A stretch of 64,000 nt of DNA from positions 928,188 to 992,187 of the forward strand of contig HG738140.1 of NCBI GenBank assembly GCA_000499405.2. The letters are read 5' to 3'. This DNA comes from Onchocerca volvulus. Lineage: Eukaryota > Nematoda > Chromadorea > Rhabditida > Onchocercidae. The notes under the pieces are model-generated. The model searched no databases. It saw only the letters and a program-made list of their open reading frames with translations, and was not told the origin of the DNA. The stretch's first letter is position 1. Every line of letters begins with the position of its first letter. Positions 38,443 through 51,500 of this stretch are shown here, piece after piece. Both the position numbers and the translations under genes were made by a program.

Positions 38443-41400
38443 ATGACATCAAAATTAGAGAATATGAGTAATGAGTATGTTTTTTTTTTTTTTATTTATT
38501 CCTTTTTCTTTGTATTGATATTATAAATCATTCTTTTTTCTTTTTATTTTCTTGTCTTCATTCAATCGTTGCATAAATGATAAAATGATAAAATATTGAT
38601 GTATCGATATTAACATCTTTAAGCACTGTATTTATTTGAGAATAAAATAGATTTTTTTCACTTTAATTACATTAAACTTGACTTTTTTTTTCAAGTAAGT
38701 ATTACTGAGTTCATCATTTTTAGTGATATACCATTGACGATTTCAACTCAATTGGAACATTTATGCCATATAAATATATCTCAAAAACCAACACAGCATC
38801 GCAAAACTTCCATTATTTGCACGATTGGTTTGTTCGCTAAAATTTATGAATTAATTTTCGAAAAAAAAAAATTTTTAAATTTTGGTAGAAATTTATGTTA
38901 TAGTAATTATTTTATTAATCATTTGATCATTTTTAGGTCCAGCATGTAATACAGTACAAAAATTGCAAGAAATGATTGCTAAAGGAATGAATATTGCTCG
39001 TCTTAATTTCAGCCACGGCAGTCATGAGGTTTTTATGACACTATATTACTTTTTTTTTAATTTTTTCTACACAGCTTAACACTTTTTTTTTGATTTTGAA
39101 AACTTTCAAGTCAACTGAATGATTGATTAACTTTCTTTTTTTTCTTTGGCCTTTTCTAATGTACTTGTTACGACTAATTACACTATTAACATTTGTATGC
39201 ATGAAATTTAAGGATGGATGATAAATGCAATTTTAAATTTATAAATCCGAGATTATAAAAAATTGCAAAAATACTATGAACTACTGGATCGACTTGATAA
39301 AGTCTGTTTAAGGCTCTTATTGTAGTTCTGAAAATGATGCTTGGAAAATTTCAATTTTTGAGCCTGCTTATACTTGAATATTGGAATTTATTCCGGAGAG
39401 AGCAAAATGCAAATATAGGCTGAAATGAAACCAGATTGTATGATTTTTCGATGTGTCCAAAATTAGGGATCCAGAAAATTGCAAAAGCATGAAAAAAAGT
39501 TTGGTGAGTAAGCTAAGCTAGTAATTTTTCAATGCTTTAGTTGCATGCTCAAACAATTCAAAATATCAGAGAAGCGTTAAGAAACGAAAATGATATGAAG
39601 GATATTGCGATTGCTTTAGATATCAAAGGACCAGAAATTAGAACTGGAATTATCGAAACGGTTAGCTTTTAAGTTTCGATAAAGAAAATCGTGATAAATT
39701 TTTTTTCACAACCAGTAATCTTACAATACCAAAAATGTAAACTTTTCAAACATTTCAAATTTAAAACTTCAATATTTTCTAAAAAATTTGGCATATTTTA
39801 TTCCATAATTCAGGAAATAGATGAATACGTCGAAAATTTTTCACAAAATAAAATTATTCAGATAGAAAAACATCACTTGACATGAATACAACTTGAAAGG
39901 CTTAAAGTTTCCAGCTGTTCGATACATTACTCATATGAAATTTGCAATTCTATTAAGTTATTAGGGAAGTGATTGCGCTTTCTGGCCGTGAGTTTCAGAT
40001 TATTATAATTAGACCTGAACAAATCTTTGTTAAAATAATAATCATAACAATTAAAATATTTTTGCCAACATGAGATAAGTTAGAAAAACTTATTTTCTAA
40101 TTTTCGATAATTTCTTGGAAAACAATTTTGCATCTTAATAACTATCGAACTGTTTTTTTCACAAAAATTTGTTGAATTGATTAAAGCAATAGTGATAATT
40201 GATTGAGAAGTTAAATAAATACGATGGATTTATGAATTCTACAAATAATTGGGCATTGTTATGAAAAGGAATTCGACCATTTCTGTTAATTGATATCGGT
40301 TGCAAGCGTTTTACTTTCAGCAGATCTTGATTTGACAAGCATTCTTCTTCAATTCAAGACTCAAAAAGCTTCAGTGATGACAAATGAGTATATTTTGGTC
40401 GCAAATTCGCTTTTGCAAGTATTTTAGTGTTTCGTCTTTGTTCAACAATTGAGAAGATAGTTGACGATTGTCTTATGCTTTTCCTCACATAACACAATCC
40501 ATTCGTTATGATTGTATAAGATATGAAAAGATGACATTTCAAAACGACTATTTTTTTTTTAAATTATCAATTAACTTATAAGGCATCCACTTATTGAAAT
40601 TTTTCAATCTTTTCACTTTGCTTCATATGTGAAATGATCGATTATAGAATGGCAGTTACTGAATTCTTCTTATATATGTAAAACTAGCTTAGATGATTCC
40701 TTTCAGTTGCTTATCATCAACTTCTGTTGTGAATTTTTTCTACTTTGAAGAAAAAGGTTAGTGTTAGTGATAAATAAGGACTTCCGACTTGATTCGAATT
40801 AATGAATACGTGGACAATTATTTTTTTGTTTATTGTAAGTACCGTAAGTAATTGCTGGTAGAGTAATATATAGAAGAGAAAATTAAGAAATAGAAATTTA
40901 TGGAACAAAAATTATAATAACCGAGGATTACCAAGTCGAAGAACTTAAGTCAAAAATACAACAGTTTACAGCAGCTACTAGCTTCAATTACAGCCGTCGA
41001 AATTTACCGCAGACGAGTTTACCACACCGGCACTAGCCAAAACCAATTTTTAGAATAACCCTTATCCTCGATAAGCGGTTGTGGCTTATAGAATAGAAAA
41101 AAGGGAATTACAAAGCTTTCTCATGCTGTGTAAGAGATTGGTATGAGAAAGGATATTATTTTTGTACCAATCAGCATGCCGGATGTGAAGAACCTTGCAT
41201 GTTACATGATTAGCACACGGGATATTACATGTGAATTGGATAACAATTGAAATAGAACAATTTTTTTGAGATAGAAAAGTTGTTTTAAAGAAGTTTTTTC
41301 GGGTTTTTCGACAACTTCTAATGACCGATCATTGCACTATTCATCTTCAAGATTTTCATTTTCTTTTGTGAAGGAAGCAGAAGCCTTGAAGATAGAAATA

Positions 41401-44400
41401 TTTGTAAGCAATTTCTAGGCTAAATGAACTACTGATATTATGAGATGTCTTCGCTATTTTTAACTCATTTTGAAATGAAAAAAAAAAATGATTTGAATTT
41501 TCATTTTTGTCTAACAACATCTCTTAAATGGGAAATAAAGATAAAATAAGCATAAATGATAAGTTAGCAAAAAAGAAGCATAAAATAATCACCATTTTTG
41601 TTTGATAATATATTTTAAACTAAAGCATTAAAAACTGAATAAGAGAAAGGCAATAATTATTCTTTATAAAATCTAATATTTTTATTATTTTAATTATTAT
41701 CATAGTGTTAACATTCTCATATTAGTTTGTTATAAATAGTTGCTATTATTATTGATTGCTGACAGCTAAATCTATTTAATCTAAAAAGTATCAAATTAAT
41801 TAATGCTACTTGTTGTATTTAAATCTTTTTGAAAAAAAAAAAGAAATAAATAAATAAATAAATGAATTAAATGACAGGGCGAAATGGATGAAATATTACT
41901 ACAAAGTGGTAATGATGTGATTGTAACAACGAATGATGCATATATGTCAAAATGTTCCTTAGAAATGATATATGTTGATTACAAGAATATTATCAAAGTG
42001 ATAAAAAAAGGTTCTCCTATTTATATCGACAATGGCCTTATAATGCTTCTTGTTAAAGAAATTGGTAAGCTTTATGAATTTAAAAAAAATGATATCATTT
42101 TTTTGTAAGTTATTTATTCCTCAATAACCAATATAACGTTTGCTATATTTATTTTGAAATTTTACAACAAGACTTTCTGAAACATGTACTTTTTAAGAAA
42201 AGTTATGCGAATGTTTTATCGGAATATTTAAAATTACCACTCATTGATAAAAAAAGTATGAATTCAAATAACATAACTAAAGTATGTATCCATTAGCTTT
42301 GATACAATGATAATATTGACAAAATTAATCATTTTAGTAAAAATAAATGTCATTAAAATAATTAGAAAAAATTATCGAAACATTAAATTTTTACATGAAT
42401 AATTGACAACTATCAATTTACCAATTATTTTGATATGCTTATTAAAATACTTGAACCATAGTTGAAACCGAAATAATTGATAAATATCGTTATTTAAAAA
42501 GGCAATAAATACTATGAAAACATTTGAAAAATATAATTGAAATAACTGACAAACATTGTTAAAATATTGAAATCATAGAAATAATTATTAGGTTTTGCTA
42601 AAATAGTCTGTAGATATAATCGAAGTGCTTGGAAAGTTTTTAAAAATGATTGATAGGTATCATTAGAATAAAAACATATTTATATCGATGAATGACATTT
42701 AGATGAATGACGCTAATGAGAAATTTATCTTGCATATTTAATTCCTCAAAAATGTTTGGAAGATTTCTTACATTTTGATATTTGATTTGTTTTCTATTTC
42801 AATTAAATTACTGGAAAGTTTCGTACTGAAATTCTCAAAAAACGGCTTTTGATTAATAAAATTTAAATCTAAAAAAATGATAAGAATTTATTTGAAAATA
42901 GCAAAACTTTTTATGCCTAAAAAATAAAAAATAAATACTTTCTTTAATAAAATATTTATTGATTCATTTACTGGAATACCAGATGCTTTCGGAATAAATC
43001 TTTTTTTTTTGAGATACCTTACAGATGGTGAATCAATTCATTGTAAAATCGAGAATGGTGGTTTACTGGGAAGTCAAAAAGGTGTGAATTTACCTGACGC
43101 ACTGGTCAATTTTCCACCTGTTAGCGAACAAGATCGTAAAGATATACGATTTGGTGTAGAAATGGTTAGTTATTGTTTAAAGAATAATTGCAATATACTG
43201 ATAAAAGAAAGGAAAAAAAAATTTATTCTTGGATTAAAGAATAAATTTTTTGATTTTCTAGACCTAATCTAGCGAATCTAAGGAAGATATTGGAAATTTG
43301 ATGTCTTTTTTCCAACATTTTAACTAGCCGTTGAAAACTTAACTGAATGGAAATCTTGTCATTAATAATAAATACTTCTGCTGCATGATATTTTTTTGTA
43401 TTTCATAGGTTTTTTTTCTTTTTTTTTTAAGGGAATTGATATCATTTTTGCATCATTTATTCGAAATGCTGATGGAATTCGTGAAATACGTGAAATTCTC
43501 GGTGAAAAAGGAAAACAAATTAAAATTATCGCAAAAATTGAAAATCAACAAGGAGTTGACAAGTGAAAAATTTTAATTTTGATTAATTCACAAACAATAA
43601 TTTTGTATGCTTTAATATAACGAATTTTTTCTTTCAATAATTGCATGACGCATATCAAACATAGTAATATTATTATTTTCCCGAAAAAATTATGACATTC
43701 TATTTTAATTCGCTCCATTATTTTGGAATTCGTAATTAATATTACATGTTAATCAATTAGCACGGATTATGCATTCCATAATTCACACTAATTAATTAAC
43801 ATATAATACTATTCGTTTAACTATCTATACTCTTTCAATGTTGTCTTTTTTTTTTTTTTTTTTTGGTTGGTAATGCTATCCAGACCGGATAATTTTCTCT
43901 CGATAGTTATTTGCATATTCGAGTGATCTAAGTTTCCTCTTATGGTTTCTAATTGTCGGAAAACTTTATCTCTATCCAATCTCGGTCATTGTTTCTGATG
44001 TCTTGAAATTCGCAATGCAGCGAATTTTTAATCGTCGATGTGCTGCCGATATCACGATTTAACATATCGAAATTGAACTTTATCAGAGTTGAGAAAAAAT
44101 CGTAAATTTTTCAAAATTTCTCATAAATTTAAAAATTTTTTTTAGTGCCGATGAAATTATTCAAGAAGCAGATGGAATAATGGTAGCTCGCAGTGATTTA
44201 GGTATTGAAATACCGGCTGAGAAGGTATTTCTTGCGCAAAAAATGCTCACAGCTAAATGTAACATTGCTGGTAGAACGGTTATTTGTGCTACACAAATGC
44301 TCGAATCAATGATAAATAAGCCACGACCTACTCGAGCTGAAGGTATATTTGCATAAATTATTTTTCATATAAAAATTTTTTTTTTAAAATTTTTGTTTAA

Positions 44401-46437
44401 ATTTAAATTGTCGATTTTTTCATTTATTTTTAATTTTGCATCTTCGTTTCTTTTCCTTTCTTTTCTTTTTTTTTTCTGCAATTTAATATATTGATTGAAA
44501 TTAATTAAGCATAGTGTCAATTATTACTATTGATTATGAATAGGATGATAATTAATAAATGAAAAAATATAAAGTTTTCTTATTTAGGTAGCGATGTAGC
44601 AAATGCTGTTTTGGATGGTGCTGATTGTGTAATGTTAAGCGATGAAACAGCTAAAGGAAAATATCCGATTGAAGCATTATCAACGATGCATCAAGTTTTT
44701 CTTCTTTTCTTTTTTTTTTTTTAAATTTTTAAATTTTTTTTTTCGGATTAAATAATTAAATTCTTTTATATTAGAAATGGATAGGCATACATTGCATATG
44801 ATAATTAATTTATTACATTACCGGTAATAATTTACTTAATTTTTTAATTTAAGCTCTGCAAACAAGCGGAAATGACAATTTTTTACACGAAAATTTCGGA
44901 AGAGCTAATACGTTTAACGCCAAAGCCAACGGATCATGCTCAGACTATTGCAATTGCTGCAAATTCCGCCGTGCAATCATGTCAAGCTGTAGCTGTTATC
45001 TGTGTTACTGTTACCGGAAGGTTAGATTAAGCTGTGATCGAAATTTGATTAAAAATTATAAATGTCCACAATATTGATTATTTGATTTAATTAGAAGTTA
45101 AATTAATTAAAAGTCCAAATAATTTGGTCGTTTAATTTTATCAGTTATATGTGATAGTATATTTGATTTCAATAATTTCAGATTGATAAAATATTTTTCA
45201 CATTACTCATTAAAATTTATCATTTGTTTAGGTGACTTTTTTCAAAATTAAAATCGAGTTTATCAGGAATACTTTTTTGTTTCAATAATTATTTCTTCCA
45301 AAAAAAAAAAAAAAAAAGAAAAAATAGAATTCATGGTTTTATTTAAATTACAATTAAACTTTGTTAAAATTGAAAACAAAATCAACAATGAATTATTTTA
45401 AGATAGGATAATTTCTAAAAGTTAAATGTTTTTTAAGAAATATTTGATTTTATTTTATTTCAGAGCTGCAACTTTCATTTCACGATTTCGACCACCTGTA
45501 CCTATTTATGCCGTATGTGCTAATCGAACTATCAGACGACAGCTTCATTTATGGCGTGGCATTTGTCCACTTCATTTTGAAGGTTCATCTTAAATTAATC
45601 GATAAATTTTCTTCCCGTTTTTTTAAATCTTTTGAATTTTTAAAGGAAAATTTCGAAAATTAAGTTTATGAATTAATTCTTTCAAGCTTTTTGCAGTATT
45701 ATGTTAAAATAAAAATGATGGTAACATTCGTTCTATCAAATTAAACTAAATAACTTTTCCCAAAAGAAAAAAAAACAAATTTGAAATTGAAATTGAAGAT
45801 TGAATGGATTAAAAATGTTATAAAAAAGAAAATTAAAATTTAAAATGAAATAATCAAAAATTTAGGAATAAATACTGATTGGAGGGAAGATTTATATGAT
45901 CGTATTCAGTATGCTATAAAATGTGGTAAAAAACAACAGGTAATACACGATGGTGATTTATTGGTTATCATCAGTAGAGCAACACATGGTAATATATTTT
46001 TAAAAATTATACAATCTTTTATCATCAAATTATCATAAATATCATTATTGTAACTTTTTTAAATTAAATTTCCCGTATAAAAATAGACACATTAATGTTT
46101 ATATAAAAAAATTACCAAGTATTATATCAAATAATAATAATAATAATAATAAATTGACCTTTTAAAAAATCAAACTAAGGAAAGCGATATAAATTGATGA
46201 CAATAATTTGGAAAAAATTTTGATCAAAAAAATAAAAAATGAAAACAATTATTATTCAATTTCTTTTTTATAAAAACAAATTTTATCATTTGCCTTTTCT
46301 TTCTATTATTTTGCAAATATAAACAAATAATGATAGCTTTTACTTCATTTTTTTGCTTTATATTTAAAATGAATAACAATGAATAACTTTTTTCAGGATA
46401 TGGTATTACTTATGAACTTCGTATTGTCAACGCTTAA
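38443..46437 (+). CDS. pyk: Pyruvate kinase, divergent
   Basis: Glycolytic enzyme fold that converts phosphoenolpyruvate and ADP to pyruvate and ATP in the cytosol. Exons: 38443-38474, 38724-38827, 38937-39028, 39541-39660, 41878-42064, 43025-43164, 43432-43562, 44146-44342, 44588-44694, 44854-45020, 45464-45582, 45866-45988, 46397-46437, giving 519 aa in frame, a normal length. Landmarks in order: [71 protein letters not shown] (catalytic Lys), [33 protein letters not shown] and [10 protein letters not shown]. Two near-invariant glycines are replaced: ARGDLG reads ARSDLG (Ser285) and LSGETA reads LSDETA. The C-terminal effector loop (usually GSGFTNT) reads HGYGITY. It may have altered activity or regulation and may be a second, lineage-specific paralogue. 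The 2.2-kb intron before 41878 and the intron before 44146 carry retroelement debris. Start chosen at the first Met giving the usual N-terminus; the frame is open upstream to 38335. Confidence 0.93.
40920..41213 (+). mobile_element. Decayed retrotransposon gag-like fragment (Ty3/gypsy-like)
   Basis: In the largest pyruvate kinase intron, a less AT-biased patch reads on the plus strand as a helical segment ([11 protein letters not shown]...) ending in a stop at 41034. Further on, in another frame, a Cys-rich segment (41127-41213) includes WYEKGYYFC and HAGCEEPC. The order, a short coiled segment then a Cys/His motif ending C-x2-PC, resembles invertebrate Ty3-type gag proteins. It is interrupted by stops and a frameshift, so it is non-functional. 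Assignment is by resemblance only. Confidence 0.4.
43862..44065 (-). mobile_element. Decayed BEL/Pao-like gag fragment
   Basis: On the minus strand, in the intron between the exons ending 43562 and starting 44146, one frame (44065-43949) starts MLNRDIGS and ends in a stop. A second frame (43985-43862) contains [19 protein letters not shown] followed by IERKLSGLD. The RQLE..G..L.HS....IE.KL spacing resembles gag of nematode Pao/Tas retrotransposons. The frame change and stop show it is a relic. Confidence 0.5.
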
Positions 46438-48575
46438 TAATTTAAATATTTCTCTAGCAACTTAAAAATTAGCAATAATCTTTCCTTTTAATTTTATCAT
46501 CAAAAGATATAAGAAACTTTTTATTAATTTTTTATATTATCATATATATGAATGGTTAAATAAATGTTTAATATTTTTTCGAATAATATTTTATCTTTGT
46601 CACTTTGGAATAATTTAAATTATTCGTTTGCTTTTTCTTTTTCGATATAATTAATCATGAATCCATCGCAATTCATGATTAATTATATCGAAAAAAAAAA
46701 AAAGGAAGAAACAAAATGGAAATTACAACTTTTTCATTTTTCTCCTTTCTTATTTACTATCATCTTTTTTTCTTTCATATTGTTTTCATATAATAATTAC
46801 TTTAAAAAAATAAATAAATAAAATATTTTAATAATTGCATCATTTCATTTCTATTCAAATTTTAATACAGAAAAGTGAAAGAAACTTAAAAGCCAGCCAC
46901 AATGTTCCAATTTGAAATTACCGTCACTTTTGACATTTATATTGCAATTTTTCAAAATTTTGAAATTAAAAAAAAAATCATATTTAAAAATGTGATATAT
47001 TCTTCAAGTATATTAACAGAACATTGTAGCTTGTTCAAATATCATAAATAATAAAAGCAAGGGAATAAATTGAATAATAAAGCGTTGCCAACTAATTAGC
47101 TGTTTGAGTAGGAATGTTTGATTTCGATTGTTAATTGAAATAGCAGTATGTGATTGATACTCATAATCGTCGCAAAATTTTCTGTTCTGATTAAAATTTA
47201 TCACAAAATGCTAGTATTTCAGAGAGAAATTTTTCCTTATTTAAACTGCAATTTCATTGAATTCATAAATCATATAAAAGGATCAACATAATTACATGTG
47301 TCTTTTAAAGATGAAATTGAGATGAATACAAATATTTTATTATATACCAAATACGCACGTAACAGATGATAATGGTGTTAATTAAATGAAAGCCTTTAAT
47401 TTGAATTTTTTAATTTAAATTAAGGATACAAATAAATCTGTGAAAGAACCGTTTGTAGGGAAAGGCAAGTACAGCATGTATGAAATTCATCATTGCCACC
47501 AGTATTAATTATTCAATATGCATTAAATATACAAATTAAGTTAATGTGCAAAATTATTATTATATCGTGCAGTAATGAGTGAAAATGAATAGTCTGGCAC
47601 CATCCAGAAATGCAGACCTCTAAATAATTAATTGAAAATGGAAAGTAATTATCGAATGGATGGCAGGGATAGCTAAGATTGTGTAAATTAAGTGGCAAAA
47701 GGGAATAAATAAAAAAAAGAACTGAGGGTGTCATAAAATTTGAACCGATTTCTGTTAAAAAATATTCAGGACGATCATGGGAAGTGCTCAAAAGGAATTT
47801 GAATATTTCAAATGCAGAGACATTTAAAATCCTAATGATTCGTATAACTGCGGTTTTTCAAGATATTCTAATTTCAGTAAGTCCTATTTCACCGATCTAT
47901 CAAAAAACAACACAGAATCCTTACAAAGCAATCAAGATATGCCATATTAAATAAAACAATATACGCACGCCAAATATAACACTTAATAAAAAGACCTTGC
48001 AAACAATGATTATGACAATAATAATGGCAAAGCAAAATGCCCAATTAATAAATAATTTAAAAATGTTAAAAGCCATAATTTTTTTTTCGGACAATGAGAC
48101 CGTTAAATTCTATGTCTGATTTATATAAATTTCATAATAATAGTTACAAAACTAACTTGAAGAATCATTAGATGATAATGAACATACAAGATTACAAAGT
48201 GACAAATATAGGAACATATAAAAACATATACACCCATATTCAAACTTATGTGGATATATCCAAAGCCAAAGACACATTCAAATATATTGCTGACAGAACA
48301 ATACATCTAAATATTTAATAAATAAATAAAAAATTGTATTTGAATTATTGGACATATACAACAATATATCCAAATATCTTATAGATGTATATTTAATTAT
48401 ATTTAAGTTATTGGACGTGTACATATATAATGACGACACAATCAAACACAGACTAAAAGGAAAAAAAAAGATATATAAATACGAGACGTACTTATGAAGA
48501 GTTTAAAAAATATTACAATAGGATATTAACTTCAAAAATAAAAGAAATAAATAAAAACATAATAACTAAATATAT
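46438..48575. other. Intergenic region between convergent pyruvate kinase and Pygopus-like genes
   Basis: Holds the two facing 3' ends. Apart from the hairpin at 46638-46695 it is plain AT-rich DNA. Short open frames (for example 47513-47791 and 48121-48306, minus strand) show no domain and look incidental. Confidence 0.55.
46638..46695. repeat. Perfect 25-bp hairpin downstream of pyruvate kinase
   Basis: Arms 46638-46662 and 46671-46695 are exact reverse complements with an 8-nt loop (ccatcgca). Flanking T and A runs extend the pairing by several more bases. It starts 201 nt after the pyruvate kinase stop, so it may lie in or just beyond the 3' UTR. It could be a folded RNA element, a fold-back transposon remnant or a small-RNA precursor. 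Confidence 0.85.
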
Positions 48576-51500
48576 CTAAGCAAACGTAAGCTGAGTTTGC
48601 TGACGGCATAAACAATCTGGACAAATCCATTCCGCACATGGTTCTGCAATGATAGCACGGAACGCATCCAATAATAATCCGCTACATTCCTAAAGCAAAA
48701 AAAGCTATTTCTGATCATATTTAGTATCCGATTTTACTAATAACAAAAATGTCATCTTATTATTTCAATGATGTAATAAAAGAAAAGGACATACGTTGAA
48801 GGAAAAGAATAAAAGAGAACAAAAGATTCCCAAAACAACGGCGTAAATTGCATAACGTATTTTTCAGAGCGGTCTATTTCAGAATATGAAATAGATAACT
48901 ATAATTCAGAAAAAAAGTACCGAAAAACTGACTTCGTCAAATCTTACCTGATGAAAGAAACGCCGACAACCTTCGCCATTTGCTGTGCATTGAATACTGG
49001 GTTGATCACTCTACAATTATTATATTTCGTAATATAATTAAATCAATAGAATGGAAATTGAGGATAATTCAAAATTCGAATCATCAATTCTTCGTTATTA
49101 ATTTATTTAGCATAGGCTTCAACAAGGCAATAATAGAATTTGAACGAAAAGCGCAAAACTGATAATAAATAATGAACATTAATAATGGTGATAATAAAGA
49201 TAATAAACAGTATTAAAATTTACTCTTATTTCTTCCGTACAGCTTACACAACGTTGTTTGTTACCAGTACTTGTATTTTGGCTACTCGAAGAACCATTTA
49301 GCACAGTGAACGAATCACCGCTAGCATTCGTAGTGATAGTGGTAGTAGTATTGGTTGTCATATTACTACTACCAGTGTCACCACCGCTACCATTATTCCG
49401 TTGCGTCTGAAAATTACGTTATCTCAATTATATTTAGACTAAGAAAAATCTCCAAGCTCAATGATTTTGCTAGTAAACATTATAAAACTGTACATATATA
49501 GTTAAACTTCTCATGAATTAGGAAATCTAGAATTTCAAAATTCCAAAACAATGATTTGACTGATATCAAAAAAAGGTAGAAAATCAGCAATACATGGGCC
49601 ATTTCTAGATGAACCATTTCTACCAAAAAAACTTCCAATATTTAATTCATTTGATGAATCAAATTCTTGCCAGGTAAATAAATATGAGTAGCAGAACAAA
49701 TTTTCAAAGCAAAGCTCTCATTAAGCTACATTATAGTACTACTACATTATTTCTATCATCCTGATTTAAAAATCAAGCTTTGCTGCAAGCCTGAATAATT
49801 TCTAAATAAAACGAATAATTTAAAAAATATGATTTTGTAGACCTGAAAGCCATCAACAAAACCATTTTGTTCGAAACCACCATAACCTCTGGTCATCATC
49901 ATCGAATTGGCAATCATCTGAGAAGTGGATTGCTGTTGAGGCGGAATATCTAGAACTGGTGCACATAAACTAGTGAACAAATATAAATCCAAAAACTAGC
50001 TGGTTTAGACTGAGAGAGAAAAAATTAAGTAATAATTCACCTGTAACACCTGGTGCTGATGCCATTTGGAGACAATAGTTCGACATTGGCGTACAACTCA
50101 TACTTGTTGAAGGTCGAACTACAAATAATCAAATTATTAACACCGCATTTGAAAACTTTTATGACTACTTAATTATACATTTCAATAAATTTCGATTCAA
50201 TTTATTCGTTCCATTAAAGACATAAAGAGTGTGTACTATTATGCTATATTATTTTTTACATCTCGAAAGAATTATACGCTCTTAAAAATCCGATAAAAAA
50301 AATTGACGCACCATCAAATTGATCAAATTGCCCTAATCCGCCTCCTCCAGCAGTTCCATTAGTAGGTGCCAGTGGTGTCATCGCTTGCTGTTGTGATGGA
50401 GCAACATGAGGTGGCATACCACCACGATTGCCATAAATACCCTGCGACAAATAGAAGTCCTGTGATGGAATTGACATGGGTATCATCATTCCAGGAACTA
50501 TTTGCTGCGTTTGTTGTTGTCCAGATGGTACTAATGACTGTTGTTTCCGTCTTGCGACCAAGAACTGCTGTTCATCTGTGATGGTAAGATTCGGTACTGG
50601 TACGGCTGCTTTATTAGCTTTGGATCTGTAAATGGTATCAACAATTCATTTCATTATGATTTCTGAAAAAGAAAAAAAGTCACATGTATGGTACACATCC
50701 GATTTAATAAACATATATTTCATTAATCCAGCATGCCTTTTACTATTTCCTTTCTTTCCCGTCGTCGCATTATTGCCATTTTGCTGCTGTCCTACACCGA
50801 TAACACTCATTACAGGTCCCATTCTTTCACCATTCATATTTACCATTCCCATTGGATTTATTTGTGATCCATTATTCAAAGGCACCATATTAGAAGTTCC
50901 TGGTTCAGATCTTGCAACTTGTCCGCCAAAATAAGATTGCCCAGCAGCACCTCCTGGTATGCAATACGGACCTGATGCAGTTGGCAGGTAATCGGTACGC
51001 TGCATACAACCTGGAGAAAATGATAAGATGATTCTATGTCACTTGCTTAATAATTGCCATTAAATTACAACTGTTGGAACAATAGCAATGAACGACAATA
51101 AGGGAGCAAATCTACACATGATACAACCAACATAAAAAAAGTCTAGTTCAAATATCACTGAACTTTTACGCTGAGACATTTAAAAAAAAAAAAAAAAAAA
51201 TTGATTGAGAATATCCATAATTTATTTTTGTTGCCGATATCGGAGAAATACATTTTAACAACTATTAAACATTATTAAATTGTATAGATTATCGTTTAAC
51301 TTTCTTATAATATACCGTTTCAATCAGAAATTTGAAAGTAACTGCTATTAAACCTAAAACAAGAAAACATGAATAGCATTTTACTTGAATATGAAAAAGA
51401 TTAAAGCATATTATTTTCTACAATTGACTGTACAGATAACACTTAAATTCTCGGTGCTATCGACAATAAATATTCCATTTCATAGAAATATGATCATTTC

